Shown one piece after another: positions 41,829 to 51,397 of a stretch of 53,136 bases of DNA. The stretch covers positions 1 through 53,136 of the forward strand of contig JAFTDG010000040.1 of NCBI GenBank assembly GCA_017454325.1, in the 5' to 3' direction. The notes under the pieces were generated by a model. That model saw only the letters and a program-made list of their open reading frames with translations. It ran no database searches and had not been told where the DNA came from. The first letter of the stretch is position 1. Each line of letters begins with the position of its first letter. The position numbers were made by a program, and so were the translations under genes. This DNA is from Desulfovibrio sp. Lineage in GTDB: Bacteria; Desulfobacterota; Desulfovibrionia; Desulfovibrionales; Desulfovibrionaceae.

Positions 41829-43061
41829 CTAATACTGTATAAGATAACGGAAGAACTGCAGGTAAAAGTGCGGTTCGATAAAACTTTCCCAGCTGCTTGC
41901 ACAGTGCACAAGTCGCCAAGCGTAGAGGTACAGCAGGATGATGGGTAGCAGTAACGGAGTTTGCAGTGATAGAACAGGCACCTGATGCCTGTAGTCGGGG
42001 TTGTGCCATTTGTAGGCATACATGATGGTGCAGTAAGACATGAGGCAGATAATGCAGCAGTATGAGAGAATCCGTCCGTAGTCGGTAAATATGAACATGA
42101 GCGTGACCATGGGGAACGCCTGCATGATGAAGAAGCATCTGTAAAAATATTTGCCGAAATAGCTCCTACAGGCAAGAGGGAATATTTTTCTGTCAAGACA
42201 GATCCAGAAGGGAAGGATGGATAGTAGAAAGGCCAGCAGAAAGGACGGCATGCTGATGCTGCCGGTCATGGTGTCTATGGCATCAAAAAGCCAGTTCTGG
42301 GCAGCAACGCCGATGAATTCCATGCCACCCATGTGTTCTCTGTCAAAAAGCGGATACCTGCTGTGCCATTCTTGGTACATCTGTTCTCGCATTTCAGGCG
42401 TACCCTGAAAATAGAGCATAAGGTACAGGCTCAGCACCACTGTCACAGCAGCAACAAGAATGAAGCACCATTGTTCAAAAGTATTTTTTTTCATGCATAG
42501 CATAAGGCAGAATGGCACGAAGACAAAAAAGAATGCCATTTCGTGTGTGAGCAGGGCAATAAAATAGAAGACTTCTGACAATATCAGGCATGTTATAAAT
42601 GAAGTCTTGCCTGTCAATGTTCGATATATCATGTAGCATATGGCAAACATTGCAAGGAGTATGATAAAATCCTTACGGCCAAAGACTGCAGGATCATAAA
42701 CAAGAAACATGAAGTAGCTTGGTGTGAAGAACAGGATGAGCGTAGCTGTGCTGTCGAATAGTTTTGAAACGACCCTATACGAAATGCCGTAAAAAGCTGC
42801 AGCAATGCACGTTGCAGTAATAGTCCAGAAATATCTGACAGGAATAACAGCATCAATGCGGTAAAGAATCTCTCCCAGAAGGCCCCGTCGGATATAGGTA
42901 TCAGTATACTTTATGAAAATTTCTCCCCAGGAATAGGAGTACGGGAAATTGTAGTAAATTCTGAGAGCGTTTCTGTAAAAGGCATATGCAAACAGGATAA
43001 AACATACAATGGAAAGTATGTTGACCGAAGAAATTCTTGTACGAGATTCAAGAGTCTCCAC
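41829..43061 (-). CDS. Polytopic membrane protein of unknown function, probable glycosylation partner
   Basis: 410 residues with about ten hydrophobic spans, starting METLESRTRISSVNILSIVC. The first periplasmic loop carries YIRRGLLGEILYRID with a short charged patch. The overall layout (small cytoplasmic N-terminus, many spans, loops rich in Tyr and Phe) recalls GtrC-type or GT-C glycosyltransferases, but I see no diagnostic motif. It starts 12 bases after the stop of the GT2-GtrA fusion gene, so both are likely one unit. The DNA is AT-richer than the flanking metabolic genes and the codon use differs, hinting at acquisition by transfer. Confidence 0.7.
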   Translation of the reverse strand: METLESRTRISSVNILSIVCFILFAYAFYRNALRIYYNFPYSYSWGEIFIKYTDTYIRRGLLGEILYRIDAVIPVRYFWTITATCIAAAFYGISYRVVSKLFDSTATLILFFTPSYFMFLVYDPAVFGRKDFIILLAMFAICYMIYRTLTGKTSFITCLILSEVFYFIALLTHEMAFFFVFVPFCLMLCMKKNTFEQWCFILVAAVTVVLSLYLMLYFQGTPEMREQMYQEWHSRYPLFDREHMGGMEFIGVAAQNWLFDAIDTMTGSISMPSFLLAFLLSILPFWICLDRKIFPLACRSYFGKYFYRCFFIMQAFPMVTLMFIFTDYGRILSYCCIICLMSYCTIMYAYKWHNPDYRHQVPVLSLQTPLLLPIILLYLYAWRLVHCASSWESFIEPHFYLQFFRYLIQY

Positions 43062-43073
43062 CCATACACCAGC

Positions 43074-44147
43074 CTACTTCCAGATAAAATGGCGTGAAAA
43101 AATATAATTCAGTACAGAACCGGCAACAATGCCGATGCCGGCGGCGGCAAACCAGGCCATTCCTATGGAAAAACAGAGATGTGCGCAGGCAATGTTGATG
43201 ACCGCACCGAAAGAACAGATAAGGCAGAACTTGACATACCCTTTTGCCTTCTTTGTGCCCGACAGCTTATACGAACTGAATGTTACAATATTGTTCAGAA
43301 AGTAATTGGACGTCATGGCAGCATAGGTCGCAATGGTCTGGGCAAGAACAAAATTCTGTGAGCGCAGAAGAAGATACAACACGCCGTAGTGCACGAGTAC
43401 GCCCGTAAGACCGACAAGACAGAATACAAGGAAATTGGCAATGGGAACACTGCTGCACCACTTTCTGGTGAGCAGCCAGGCAAAATCAAAGATAACAGAA
43501 GGCGACAGCTTTGTGTGGCCGTGCACCCTGGCAGAAAACACATAGGGAATTTCTTTGACTTTGAGCGGAATGCCCGGCATGGTGAGAATGTCAAAAAGTA
43601 TCTTGAAGCCATTAAGGGAAATCTTTTCGGCAACAGTATCTATAATGTCCCGGCGTACGGCAAAATAGCCGCTCATGGGGTCTTGGCATGGGGCCAGAAG
43701 GCTGCTGGAGGCAAGCCTCGTTGCAAAACGGGACATGCCCGTGCGTGCTGCATCCCAGTTTCCGACACCACCGCCGGATACATAGCGGGAACCCACTGCA
43801 ACAGTGGCCTCACCGGAGGTGAGTGCCGCGAAGAGCTGCGGCAGTATGGTCGCGTCGTGCTGCAGATCAGCATCCATTACAGCCAGATAGGGGGCGGATG
43901 TGGCTAGCATACCCTCAATACAAGCCGAGGCGAGCCCCCGTCGCCCGATACGGCGCAGGCAGCGGATGCGAGAATCCTCCTGCGCCAAGGCAAACGCCTG
44001 TTGCCAAGTGCCGTCCTCGGAATTATCATCCACAAAGATGACTTCCCAGGACGCATCATCCCCCATGTTTTCGCGGATGTTAGCCAACAGCGGCGAGATG
44101 TTCTCCACTTCGTTCAGTGTGGGAATAATGATAGCAAACTGCGGCAT
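43074..44147 (-). CDS. Polyprenyl-phosphate glycosyltransferase (GT2) fused to a GtrA-like domain
   Basis: 357 residues. Residues about 1-225 are a family 2 glycosyltransferase of the dolichol-phosphate mannose synthase type: IIIPTLNEVENISPLL at the N-terminus, FVDDNSEDGTW near 40, and the metal-binding VMDADLQHD near 90. Residues about 235-357 hold four spans of a GtrA-like flippase domain (CLVGLTGVLVHYGVLYLLLR; AAMTSNYFLNNIVTF). The fusion would make a lipid-linked sugar on the cytoplasmic face and help move it across the inner membrane. The following membrane protein may then use it, for example to decorate lipopolysaccharide. No clear ribosome site precedes the ATG. Confidence 0.85.
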   Translation of the reverse strand: MPQFAIIIPTLNEVENISPLLANIRENMGDDASWEVIFVDDNSEDGTWQQAFALAQEDSRIRCLRRIGRRGLASACIEGMLATSAPYLAVMDADLQHDATILPQLFAALTSGEATVAVGSRYVSGGGVGNWDAARTGMSRFATRLASSSLLAPCQDPMSGYFAVRRDIIDTVAEKISLNGFKILFDILTMPGIPLKVKEIPYVFSARVHGHTKLSPSVIFDFAWLLTRKWCSSVPIANFLVFCLVGLTGVLVHYGVLYLLLRSQNFVLAQTIATYAAMTSNYFLNNIVTFSSYKLSGTKKAKGYVKFCLICSFGAVINIACAHLCFSIGMAWFAAAGIGIVAGSVLNYIFSRHFIWK

Positions 44148-44265
44148 GGGTGTGTTTGTTTCTTATTTGCGTTACAGAATGAACAATGACATTTATTCTA
44201 AAATCTCGACACGGTTATGCCATGTCTAGGCATCTATAGGCATATCGTGAATGGCTAACTCATGG

Positions 44266-44304
44266 AAAAAACTAAGCCCCACAATGAGTTAGTACATTGT
44301 GGGG
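44266..44304 (-). terminator. Terminator of tRNA-Leu
   Basis: Minus-strand CCCCACAATG and CATTGTGGGG form a 10-bp perfect stem (44295-44304 with 44277-44286), followed by CTTAGTTTTTT. It lies 18 bases past the CCA end of the tRNA. Confidence 0.85.
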
Positions 44305-44322
44305 CAGTATGAATTTTTCTTG

Positions 44323-44409
44323 TGGTGCCGAAGGGGAGACTCGAACTCCCACCCCGTTGCCAGGACTAGACCCTGAACCTAGCGTGTCTACCAATTCCAC
44401 CACTTCGGC
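44323..44409 (-). tRNA. tRNA-Leu (anticodon CAG)
   Basis: 87 bases including an encoded CCA. The 7-bp acceptor stem is GCCGAAG with CTTCGGC, the D-loop has AATTGGTA, and the anticodon stem CTAGG/TCTAG closes the 7-base loop TTCAGGG with anticodon CAG (44373-44375). A long variable arm typical of class II tRNAs and the T-loop GTTCGAGTC are present. It reads the CUG codon. It lies between the lon gene and a glycosylation pair of AT-richer composition, a typical place for integrated DNA. Confidence 0.96.
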
Positions 44410-44492
44410 GTAAAAATGCACATAAACCTTTAACGTCGTCTTTGCAAGTATTTTTTGCACAGTCACAGACAGGTATGCTCATACGGCACAGG

Positions 44493-46964
44493 TTACGATA
44501 TCTGCATTGACGCTGCATGTGCATCAACTGCACAGTTCACTGTGCAGGCTGGTTCTCGTGTCTTTACCATGCGTAAAGCCCGGCAGATCGGCTGTGCGGT
44601 AGTTCGCCCGGAAAATATCTCTTCTGGTTCTGCAGCCAACGCCTGCGGCAGCACATCGTCTACATGATCCACGAAAACTATTTCCAAGTCGCGGAGTACC
44701 TCGTCGGGGACTTCCTTGAGGTCTTTTTCGTTGTCGTGTGGCATAATAACTTTGCGAATGCCGCCGCGTCTTGCAGCCAGTAATTTTTCACGCAAGCCGC
44801 CTATGGGCAAAACCCGCCCGCGTAACGATATTTCGCCTGTCATGGCTACGTCATTACGTACAGGTATTCCCAACAAAGCAGATGTGATGGAAGTGGCAAG
44901 CGTGATGCCTGCGGATGGGCCGTCCTTAGGCGTGGCTCCTGCAGGTACGTGCACATGGAGATCAATCTTACGATGAAAGCGCGGATCAAGACCCAGCACT
45001 TCAGCTCGAGAACGTACGTAGGAAAGCGCAGCCTTGGCCGATTCGGTCATGACTTCACCAAGCTGGCCTGTCGTCACCACATGTCCGGAACCTGCCATAA
45101 GACTGGTTTCCACCAGCAAAATCTCGCCACCGCGTTGGTTCCAGGCTAGTCCCGCACATACACCTATCTGGGATTCCGCCTCGCGCTCGTCATGGCGGTA
45201 GCGTTTCACACCCAATAGAGAGGGCAAACTCTGTCGTGTAACATTGACACACTGTTCGAGATTATTCTTCTCAACAAGACGGATGGCAGTTTTACGGCAG
45301 AGCGAGGCTATCTCTCGCTCCAGATTACGCACTCCTGCTTCGCGCGTGTATGAGCGGATGATCTCAATGAGCGCGTTATCCGAGATACGAATATTTCCCT
45401 CTCTTAGACCATGCTCCTTAATCTGCCGTGGCAAAAGAAAGCGCCGTGCAATATGGTGTTTTTCTGTTTCCAGGTAACTATTAAGTTCAATGACCTCCAT
45501 ACGGTCCAATAGAGGGCCAGGAATTGAATGGAGGGTATTAGCCGTGGTAATGAAAAAAATCTTTGAAAGATCGTACTCCAGGTCCAGATAATGATCCATG
45601 AATGCCGTATTCTGTTCAGGATCCAACACCTCAAGAAGAGCCGAGGCCGGGTCACCCCGGAAGTCTGAATTCATTTTGTCTATTTCATCCAGACAAAAGA
45701 GAGGATTGTTGTATTTAACTCTTTTGAGGGACTGAATAATCTTTCCAGGCAGAGCGCCAACATAGGTGCGTCTGTGCCCGCGGATTTCTGCTTCATCACG
45801 AACACCACCCAACGACAACCGTACAAAATCGCGTCCCGTTGCACGGGCTACAGATTTGGCCAACGATGTCTTTCCCACGCCTGGAGGCCCAACAAAACAG
45901 AGAATAGGCCCCTTGAGACCATGTGAAAGCTTCTGCACGGCCAGATATTCAAGGATGCGCTCTTTTGGTTTTTCCAAGCCATAGTGGTCACCATCAAGAA
46001 TGGCGCGTGCCTTTTCAATATCAATGTCAATTTGCTTAAGTGTGTTCCAAGGCAGGTCGAGAATCCAGTCCACATAGTTACGCACTACAGTGTACTCCGC
46101 CGCCGAGGGAGGGATATTACGCAGCTTGTGGGCTTCCACCAGGGCTTTTTGACGCGCTTCCTCCGGCATGTCACGCACCCTGAGCTTTTGCTCGATTTCG
46201 TCAATTTCAGCCTGTGGGTCATCCTCGCGCCCCATTTCCTTATTGATGGCCTTGATCTGTTCGTTCAGGTAATATTCGCGCTGGTTGCGCTCCATCTGAA
46301 CTTTCACGCGGTTCTTGATACGCTTTTCAACAGTGGCCAGGGTGACCTCACCCTGCAAGAGTTCGTACGCCATTTCCAGCCTTCTGGTGACGTCATCCTG
46401 CTCCAGGGCTTCCTGTTTCTTGTGGTAGCGGACCTTCAGGTGTGGAATGATAGCGTTGGCCAAAGGACCCGGCTCCTGCAATGCCAGGATGGAAAGTATG
46501 ACCTCCTGTGATATTTTTTTGTTGGTCTTGCCATACTCCTCCAAAGCTTCATGCACAGCGCGAACCAGGGCTTCACGTTCCTCCTGATGGCTTTGTATCT
46601 CGGGGCAACGCTGCACCGTGGCCATGGTGCACACATCTTCACGCAGCAATCCCCACCGCGCACGGTATATTCCCTCAAAAAGTACCTTAATGGTGCCATC
46701 AGGCAAGCGTAATACCTGAAGAACCCTGCTCACAACACCCACCTTGGCAAGGTCCTGGGCATCCGGTTTTTCCAGCGCTGGCTCGCGCTGATTCACAAGA
46801 AAAATCAATTTGCTGTAAGAGTTTTGCGCGGTGTCAATGGCCTTGATGGAAGAGTCGCGCCCCACAAAAAGCGGCATAATGGAGCGGGGAAACATGACCA
46901 CTTCTCGTAATGGCATCACAGGTAATTCTTGAAAATCTTCATTACCGCGCTTTTCATCTCTCAT
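44493..46964 (-). CDS. lon: ATP-dependent protease Lon
   Basis: Homohexameric AAA+ serine protease that degrades misfolded and regulatory proteins in the cytoplasm. 823 residues. The N-terminal LAN domain starts [20 protein letters not shown] (residues 14-33). The AAA+ module has Walker [10 protein letters not shown] near 367-375 and Walker [10 protein letters not shown] near 430. The catalytic Ser lies in [10 protein letters not shown] near 690, and the partner Lys about 40 residues later. The last about 45 residues extend beyond E. coli Lon and contain two cysteines. GAGG precedes the ATG. It follows clpX after 113 bases, closing the tig-clpP-clpX-lon order. Confidence 0.96.
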   Translation of the reverse strand: MRDEKRGNEDFQELPVMPLREVVMFPRSIMPLFVGRDSSIKAIDTAQNSYSKLIFLVNQREPALEKPDAQDLAKVGVVSRVLQVLRLPDGTIKVLFEGIYRARWGLLREDVCTMATVQRCPEIQSHQEEREALVRAVHEALEEYGKTNKKISQEVILSILALQEPGPLANAIIPHLKVRYHKKQEALEQDDVTRRLEMAYELLQGEVTLATVEKRIKNRVKVQMERNQREYYLNEQIKAINKEMGREDDPQAEIDEIEQKLRVRDMPEEARQKALVEAHKLRNIPPSAAEYTVVRNYVDWILDLPWNTLKQIDIDIEKARAILDGDHYGLEKPKERILEYLAVQKLSHGLKGPILCFVGPPGVGKTSLAKSVARATGRDFVRLSLGGVRDEAEIRGHRRTYVGALPGKIIQSLKRVKYNNPLFCLDEIDKMNSDFRGDPASALLEVLDPEQNTAFMDHYLDLEYDLSKIFFITTANTLHSIPGPLLDRMEVIELNSYLETEKHHIARRFLLPRQIKEHGLREGNIRISDNALIEIIRSYTREAGVRNLEREIASLCRKTAIRLVEKNNLEQCVNVTRQSLPSLLGVKRYRHDEREAESQIGVCAGLAWNQRGGEILLVETSLMAGSGHVVTTGQLGEVMTESAKAALSYVRSRAEVLGLDPRFHRKIDLHVHVPAGATPKDGPSAGITLATSITSALLGIPVRNDVAMTGEISLRGRVLPIGGLREKLLAARRGGIRKVIMPHDNEKDLKEVPDEVLRDLEIVFVDHVDDVLPQALAAEPEEIFSGRTTAQPICRALRMVKTREPACTVNCAVDAHAASMQIS

Positions 46965-46994
46965 GGGAACACCTCAATATCGCAGTAAACAAGG

Positions 46995-47032
46995 CGTGCG
47001 AGGCAACCGCTTGGCAACGGCAACCTCGCACG
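46995..47032 (-). terminator. Hairpin between clpX and lon, possible weak terminator
   Basis: Minus-strand CGTGCGAGG and CCTCGCACG form a 9-bp GC-rich stem with a further internal pairing, followed by CCTTGTTTAC. The T tail is poor, so partial read-through into lon is expected. Confidence 0.5.
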
Positions 47033-47077
47033 GAATCCTGTAAATCGTACACCTCAAATAACAGCATGTGCAGTCTT

Positions 47078-48367
47078 CTAGGAGGCCTTGCCACCCCCGG
47101 CCTTGGTTTTTTTTGTATCACCGGCTCCGTCTGTAAAAAGCAGAACAGGTTCCTTGCCTTTGTCTATAACAGCCTGATTAATTAGGCATTCGCGTACATT
47201 TGGCATGGATGGCAATGTAAACATGATATCAAGCATCGTCCGTTCCATAACATTACGCAGCCCACGCGCCCCTGTTTTGCGTTCGATGGCCTTGGCGGCA
47301 ATGGCCTTGAGCGCATTCTGGGTAAAACGCAGATCCACATGTTCCAGTTCGAAAAGCTTCTGATATTGGCGCACCAAAGCATTTTTCGGCTCTGTAAGAA
47401 TACGCACGAGATCCGCTTCTTCCAGATCATCCACATGGGTTATGATGGGTATACGTCCGACAAATTCTGGAATCAGACCAAATTTTACTAAATCCTGAGG
47501 ATGTATCTTATCAAGCAATTCACCCATGGACATTTCCTTACTGGAACGCACATGTGCGCCGAAGCCCATGGATCCACCACTCACGCGGGACTCCACAATT
47601 TTGTCCAGCCCAACAAAAGCACCTCCCACAATAAAGAGGATGTTGCGTGTATCCATACGGATAAATTCTTGCTGTGGATGCTTGCGTCCACCCTTGGGGG
47701 GAATGTTTGCCTCAGTTCCTTCAATAATCTTAAGCAACGCCTGCTGCACGCCCTCACCCGAAACGTCACGCGTTATGGATGGGCCGTCACCTTTGCGAGA
47801 AATCTTGTCAATCTCGTCGATGTAGATAATGCCCTTGCCTGCGGCTTCCAGGTCATAGTCTGCATTCTGGAGAAGCTGTACGAGAATATTCTCCACATCC
47901 TCGCCAACGTAGCCTGCTTCTGTAAGTGTTGTTGCATCAGCAATGGCAAAGGGTACACGCAGCACACGCGCCAATGTTTTCGCTAACAGGGTCTTGCCGC
48001 TTCCCGAAGGCCCGACCAGAAGGATATTGCTTTTCTCGAGTTCAACTTCGTCGCCGAGGGCGTCGGCATAGAATACTCGCTTATAGTGATTGTGTACTGC
48101 AACAGAAAGGATTTTTTTTGCCTCGTCCTGGCCGATAACATACTGATCAAGACGTTCTTTAATCTCTTGAGGTGAAAGTAACCGCTCCTCATCTTCAGGG
48201 GCTCCTTCCATCCTGTCACGGGCAATTATTTCCGTGCAGGCTTTGACACACTTATCACAGATGGTCGCTCCGTCCTGCACAATAAGGTTATGTACCTCAA
48301 GCTCACTGCGACCGCAAAAAGAACAGCGCAGGGGTTCACTTACCGGGGGCTTTTGATTTTTGGCCAT
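47078..48367 (-). CDS. clpX: ATP-dependent Clp protease ATP-binding subunit ClpX
   Basis: AAA+ unfoldase that feeds substrates to ClpP. 429 residues from the ATG at 48367, directly after the clpP stop (TAATATG), so coupled translation is expected. The N-terminal zinc-binding domain has CSFCGRSE (residues about 15-22) and CDKCVKAC. Walker A is [12 protein letters not shown] near 120, Walker [11 protein letters not shown] near 180, and the pore loop GYVGEDVE near 155. The [16 protein letters not shown] segment marks the C-terminal sensor-2 part, and the IGF-type loop region MGFGAHV is near 275. Confidence 0.96.
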   Translation of the reverse strand: MAKNQKPPVSEPLRCSFCGRSELEVHNLIVQDGATICDKCVKACTEIIARDRMEGAPEDEERLLSPQEIKERLDQYVIGQDEAKKILSVAVHNHYKRVFYADALGDEVELEKSNILLVGPSGSGKTLLAKTLARVLRVPFAIADATTLTEAGYVGEDVENILVQLLQNADYDLEAAGKGIIYIDEIDKISRKGDGPSITRDVSGEGVQQALLKIIEGTEANIPPKGGRKHPQQEFIRMDTRNILFIVGGAFVGLDKIVESRVSGGSMGFGAHVRSSKEMSMGELLDKIHPQDLVKFGLIPEFVGRIPIITHVDDLEEADLVRILTEPKNALVRQYQKLFELEHVDLRFTQNALKAIAAKAIERKTGARGLRNVMERTMLDIMFTLPSMPNVRECLINQAVIDKGKEPVLLFTDGAGDTKKTKAGGGKAS

Positions 48368-48368
48368 A

Positions 48369-48977
48369 TTATTTGCTCTTTTCCTGATCCATTTCATGCC
48401 GCGATACGAGCACGCGGTCTATAATGCCAAGTTCTTTGGCTTCCTCAGGAGTCAAAAAATTGTCGCGTTCTGTAGCCTTGACCATATCTTCGTAAGAGCG
48501 TCCTGTATTTTCTGCCAGCATATGATTGAGGCGTTCTTTAAGGCGTAACACTTCACGAGCGTGGATTTCAATATCCGTCGCCTGGCCTTGGAATCCCCCT
48601 GACGGCTGGTGAATCATTATCTGACTATTGGGTAAAGCAAAACGCGTACCAGGATTTCCAGCAGCGAGTAAAAAAGCCCCCATACTGGCTGCGCGGCCCA
48701 TACATACCGTGGACACAGGGGAAGAGATAAAACGCATGGTGTCATAAATGGCGAGCCCCGCTGTTACAGAGCCCCCGGGAGAATTGATATAGAGATAGAT
48801 TTCCTTTTCAGGGTCCTGCGATTCTAAAAAGAGCAGTTGCGCACAAATCAGTGATGCCACAGCGTCATTGACCTCGGTGCCCAACAGCACGATACGGTCT
48901 TTGAGCAGACGTGAATAAATGTCATAAGCACGCTCTGAACGGCCTGTTGTCTCAATAACCATGGGTACAAGCGACAT
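48369..48977 (-). CDS. clpP: ATP-dependent Clp protease proteolytic subunit ClpP
   Basis: Serine peptidase forming the tetradecameric proteolytic chamber. 202 residues with a complete triad at the standard positions: Ser98 ([11 protein letters not shown]), His123 ([10 protein letters not shown]) and Asp172 (ATERDNFLT). The oxyanion region [10 protein letters not shown] lies at about 65-74. GAGG lies 5 bases before the ATG. It is separated from tig by a strong terminator and from clpX by one base, so clpPX levels may be set below those of trigger factor. Confidence 0.97.
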   Translation of the reverse strand: MSLVPMVIETTGRSERAYDIYSRLLKDRIVLLGTEVNDAVASLICAQLLFLESQDPEKEIYLYINSPGGSVTAGLAIYDTMRFISSPVSTVCMGRAASMGAFLLAAGNPGTRFALPNSQIMIHQPSGGFQGQATDIEIHAREVLRLKERLNHMLAENTGRSYEDMVKATERDNFLTPEEAKELGIIDRVLVSRHEMDQEKSK

Positions 48978-49030
48978 GTCAACCTCACAACGCGGCCTTA
49001 TGCCGGTTTGAACGCGGAGCTACAAACGTG

Positions 49031-49053
49031 AAAAAAGCGGCCTTATCGGCCGC
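49031..49053 (-). terminator. Terminator between tig and clpP
   Basis: Minus-strand GCGGCC-GATAA-GGCCGC followed by six T (49031-49036), 8 bases past the tig stop. This is a textbook intrinsic terminator inside a conserved gene cluster; either it is leaky or clpP has its own promoter in the 53 bases before its start. Confidence 0.85.
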
Positions 49054-49061
49054 CCCCATTT

Positions 49062-50417
49062 TTACTCACTGTCAGCGTCGGTGGGAGCACCCTGCACTGC
49101 GGTATCCTCACCGTCCGATTTCTGAAGCTGCGGCTCCACTTCTGTCACCTTGGCCTTGGCATAGACAAGATCCATTGCCTTGTCGGCCAATAGCCGATCT
49201 CGCAGCACAAACATGTATCCATTACGTTCAGACCTTTCACGTACTTTCTTGAAATCATCGCCGCTTGCAAGACACATACGGTACAGCTCCGAACTAACCT
49301 CAGTTTCGCTTACATCTAGGCCTTCTTTTTTGGCGATGGAGAGTAACAACACTTGGGAACGAGCCATTGCTTCGGCTTTGGGACGCACTGCATCACGCAT
49401 TTCCTCAATATTTTCACCCAATGCTGCAAGGCTCCGACCCTGCCTCTCCAGACGCGCAGCGCGGTCAACAAGAAGGCTGTTCATGGCCGTTTCAACCATA
49501 CTGGTAGGCAGTTCATAATCCACCATCTTGAGCATGCGATCAAGGAGGATTTTCTGGGCAGCACTCTTATGCAGGTCAAAGAGCGTCTTGGCACAGCTGT
49601 CGTGAATGGCCGAGCGCAAAGCGGCAACACTTTCTTTACCCAATGTTTTGGCAAAGGCATCGTTAAGCTCTGGCAGCTTGTACTCTTTCACTGCATATAC
49701 CTTGACCTTCATGAGCACGGTTTTTCCTGCCAGAGATTCCGTAATAAAGTCCTCAGGAAAGATAATCTCTCCTTCGCCTTCTCCTCCATTAGGTATGGTC
49801 TTAACCAAATTTTCGAAGGCCTCCAGAGCCTGATGCTCTCCCAACGCCAAATTGAAATCTTCGACTTTAAAGTCTTCCAACAGCTTGCCATCTTCATAAG
49901 CTGCAAAGCCAATATTAGCGATCTGTCCATCCTGAGCGGGAGCATCGCCTTCCACGGGGACAATCTTTGCATGGCTACGCAGGATACGATCCAACAGACG
50001 CTGCTCATCCTGTTCGTCGACTACGACTTTTTCCTGCTCAACCTCCATGCCCTCGTAGGGTGGCAGCTGGAAGGAGGGCAGCACTTCAAACTCAATACTG
50101 TAGGTATAGTTTTTGCCTCGCTCAAAGGCATCATCCGCATCAATAGTAACCTTACCCAGAGGCACCACACCAAGCTTCTGCATGATATCGTTTATATGTA
50201 CATTGATTAGATCTTGCTGGGCTTCCGCATAAATCTTGTCGTGCAACCGCTGTTCGACTAAAGAGGCAGGCACCTTGCCCTTGCGGAAACCATCAATGCG
50301 CACAGAAGTCTTATACACGGCCACAGTGCCCATGATGGCCGCATCCACCTCTTGCGGTTCAGTAGTGATAACGACCTTTTTTTTGACCGGTGAAAGGTCT
50401 TCTACGCGATATTCCAC
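49062..50417 (-). CDS. tig: Trigger factor
   Basis: Ribosome-associated chaperone and peptidyl-prolyl isomerase that meets nascent chains. I use the GTG at 50417 (protein [15 protein letters not shown]), where AAGGAG lies 7 bases upstream; an ATG at 50441 would place the ribosome site inside the coding region. 451 residues. The ribosome-binding signature appears as [20 protein letters not shown] near 35-55 (consensus GFRxGKxP). The FKBP-type domain covers about 150-245 ([20 protein letters not shown]), and the helical arm domain the rest, with an acidic C-terminus. First gene of tig-clpP-clpX-lon. Confidence 0.95.
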   Translation of the reverse strand: MEYRVEDLSPVKKKVVITTEPQEVDAAIMGTVAVYKTSVRIDGFRKGKVPASLVEQRLHDKIYAEAQQDLINVHINDIMQKLGVVPLGKVTIDADDAFERGKNYTYSIEFEVLPSFQLPPYEGMEVEQEKVVVDEQDEQRLLDRILRSHAKIVPVEGDAPAQDGQIANIGFAAYEDGKLLEDFKVEDFNLALGEHQALEAFENLVKTIPNGGEGEGEIIFPEDFITESLAGKTVLMKVKVYAVKEYKLPELNDAFAKTLGKESVAALRSAIHDSCAKTLFDLHKSAAQKILLDRMLKMVDYELPTSMVETAMNSLLVDRAARLERQGRSLAALGENIEEMRDAVRPKAEAMARSQVLLLSIAKKEGLDVSETEVSSELYRMCLASGDDFKKVRERSERNGYMFVLRDRLLADKAMDLVYAKAKVTEVEPQLQKSDGEDTAVQGAPTDADSE

Positions 50418-50493
50418 GAAGGACTCCTTTTCTTTCTGCAATGCCTACTGTAAGAGAGGGAATAATCCCCACTAATATTTCATGCAAAGGATA

Positions 50494-50522
50494 TGTATAA
50501 ACATTTTTACCTGGTCAAGCAA
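50494..50522 (-). promoter_or_regulatory. Candidate tig promoter
   Basis: Minus-strand TTGCTT (50517-50522), 17 bases, then TATACA (50494-50499), about 77 bases before the GTG start. TTGACC overlaps it at 50513-50518 but has no good partner. A pattern match only. Confidence 0.4.
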
Positions 50523-50672
50523 GTCCACGACAAGCGCCTTTCAGCTGGCATGGCTAAGAATGTTATGTGGTTAGGAACCTACAGGGCCGCACATGCTGTC
50601 GGGCTATCAGTGGATGATTGCCGCATGTAGGAGGTGTCTCCTATGAGCTAGAAGACGTTGGGTAGAGCGTCA
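50523..50672. other. Intergenic region between nrdG and tig
   Basis: No gene seen. One hairpin, TAGGAG-GTGT-CTCCTA, lies at 50628-50643 past the nrdG stop, without a T-run. Confidence 0.4.
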
Positions 50673-51188
50673 TTATGCGTATCCCTGCATGGCTGCTTGG
50701 ATTTGCTGGCGATCTGCTCGCGTCAGTTCTCGCTGATTGGAGCTTCCACGGAAACGCAGTTCAGGATCACGCAATGCCTCAATATACGGGCCATCAATAA
50801 GCAAGTCTGTCATTTCCAGGAGATATTTTGTCCAAGGGTCAGGTCTACGTAGCAGGGCTTCATATGTATATCCGGTAAAGGTTACTACGTTTTTGCCCAT
50901 GGCGTGAATTCCCTCGGCCACTGCACACAACGCCGGTGCCTGTTCAAATGGCTCACCACCTGAAAATGTTGCTCCCGCCAACAAAGGATTTTCTCCCACA
51001 CACGCAAGGACGGCTTCTGCAGTCATTAAAAAGCCGCCCTCAAAGCTATGTGTCTGCGGGTTGTGACAGCCTTTACAGTGGTGGGGGCATCCCTGTGTAA
51101 AAAGCACAAAACGAAGCCCAGGCCCGTCAACTATAGATTCCTCCACAATACCCGACAACCTGAGCTGTGATACACTGCCATCAGGCAT
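50673..51188 (-). CDS. nrdG: Anaerobic ribonucleotide reductase activating protein NrdG
   Basis: Radical SAM enzyme that generates the glycyl radical in class III ribonucleotide reductase. 171 residues from the ATG at 51188. The 4Fe-4S motif is CPHHCKGC (Cys34, Cys38, Cys41), preceded by VDGPGLRFVLFTQG; the SAM-binding GGE lies in ATFSGGEPFEQ near 88. The ATG overlaps the stop of the small glycyl-radical gene as ATGCCTGA, and no separate ribosome site is seen, so the two are translationally coupled. Longer in-frame starts fall in that gene. Confidence 0.94.
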   Translation of the reverse strand: MPDGSVSQLRLSGIVEESIVDGPGLRFVLFTQGCPHHCKGCHNPQTHSFEGGFLMTAEAVLACVGENPLLAGATFSGGEPFEQAPALCAVAEGIHAMGKNVVTFTGYTYEALLRRPDPWTKYLLEMTDLLIDGPYIEALRDPELRFRGSSNQRELTRADRQQIQAAMQGYA

Positions 51189-51351
51189 GCTTGACCCGGT
51201 CGCGTTCCTCCGCGCGTTTAGCGTTGTTAAAACGGTCCAATGTGCCCACAAGATAGCCTGTAATACGACGGGTACGCTCAAAACCTACACCCTGTCCAAT
51301 CAGTTTGCTGTCGGGCTTGATCTCCTCAAACAGACGCGATTTCATCAACAT
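51181..51351 (-). CDS. Detached glycyl-radical C-terminal domain of class III ribonucleotide reductase
   Basis: 56 residues from the ATG at 51351 (AAGGAG 9 bases upstream; a second ATG lies two codons on). The segment RRITGYLVGTLDRFNNAKRA, then EERDRVKH, matches the C-terminus of ordinary NrdD, where RRVCGYLG...RFN.GK..E...RVKH carries the radical glycine. Gly32 is the predicted radical site. The nrdD gene just upstream stops before this region, so the radical loop is supplied by a separate chain. The first about 25 residues (KSRLFEEIKPDSKLIGQGVG) have no NrdD counterpart and may dock it. It lies 46 bases after nrdD and overlaps nrdG. Similar small proteins exist in other genomes under the name anaerobic ribonucleoside-triphosphate reductase. 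Confidence 0.85.
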   Translation of the reverse strand: MLMKSRLFEEIKPDSKLIGQGVGFERTRRITGYLVGTLDRFNNAKRAEERDRVKHA

Positions 51352-51397
51352 GAAACTCTTCTCCTTTTCGCAATTACCACCGGGTATAATCTTTCTG

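Noticed and set aside
40408..44322. Duplicated tRNA-Leu 3' end as an attachment site
   Set aside because: I looked for a second copy of the T-arm and acceptor sequence on the far side of the AT-richer segment and did not see one; no integrase lies next to it either.
50418..50441. Upstream ATG start for trigger factor (MQKEKESF)
   Set aside because: This segment encodes the AAGGAG ribosome site for the GTG at 50417, and the family begins at the equivalent of [10 protein letters not shown].
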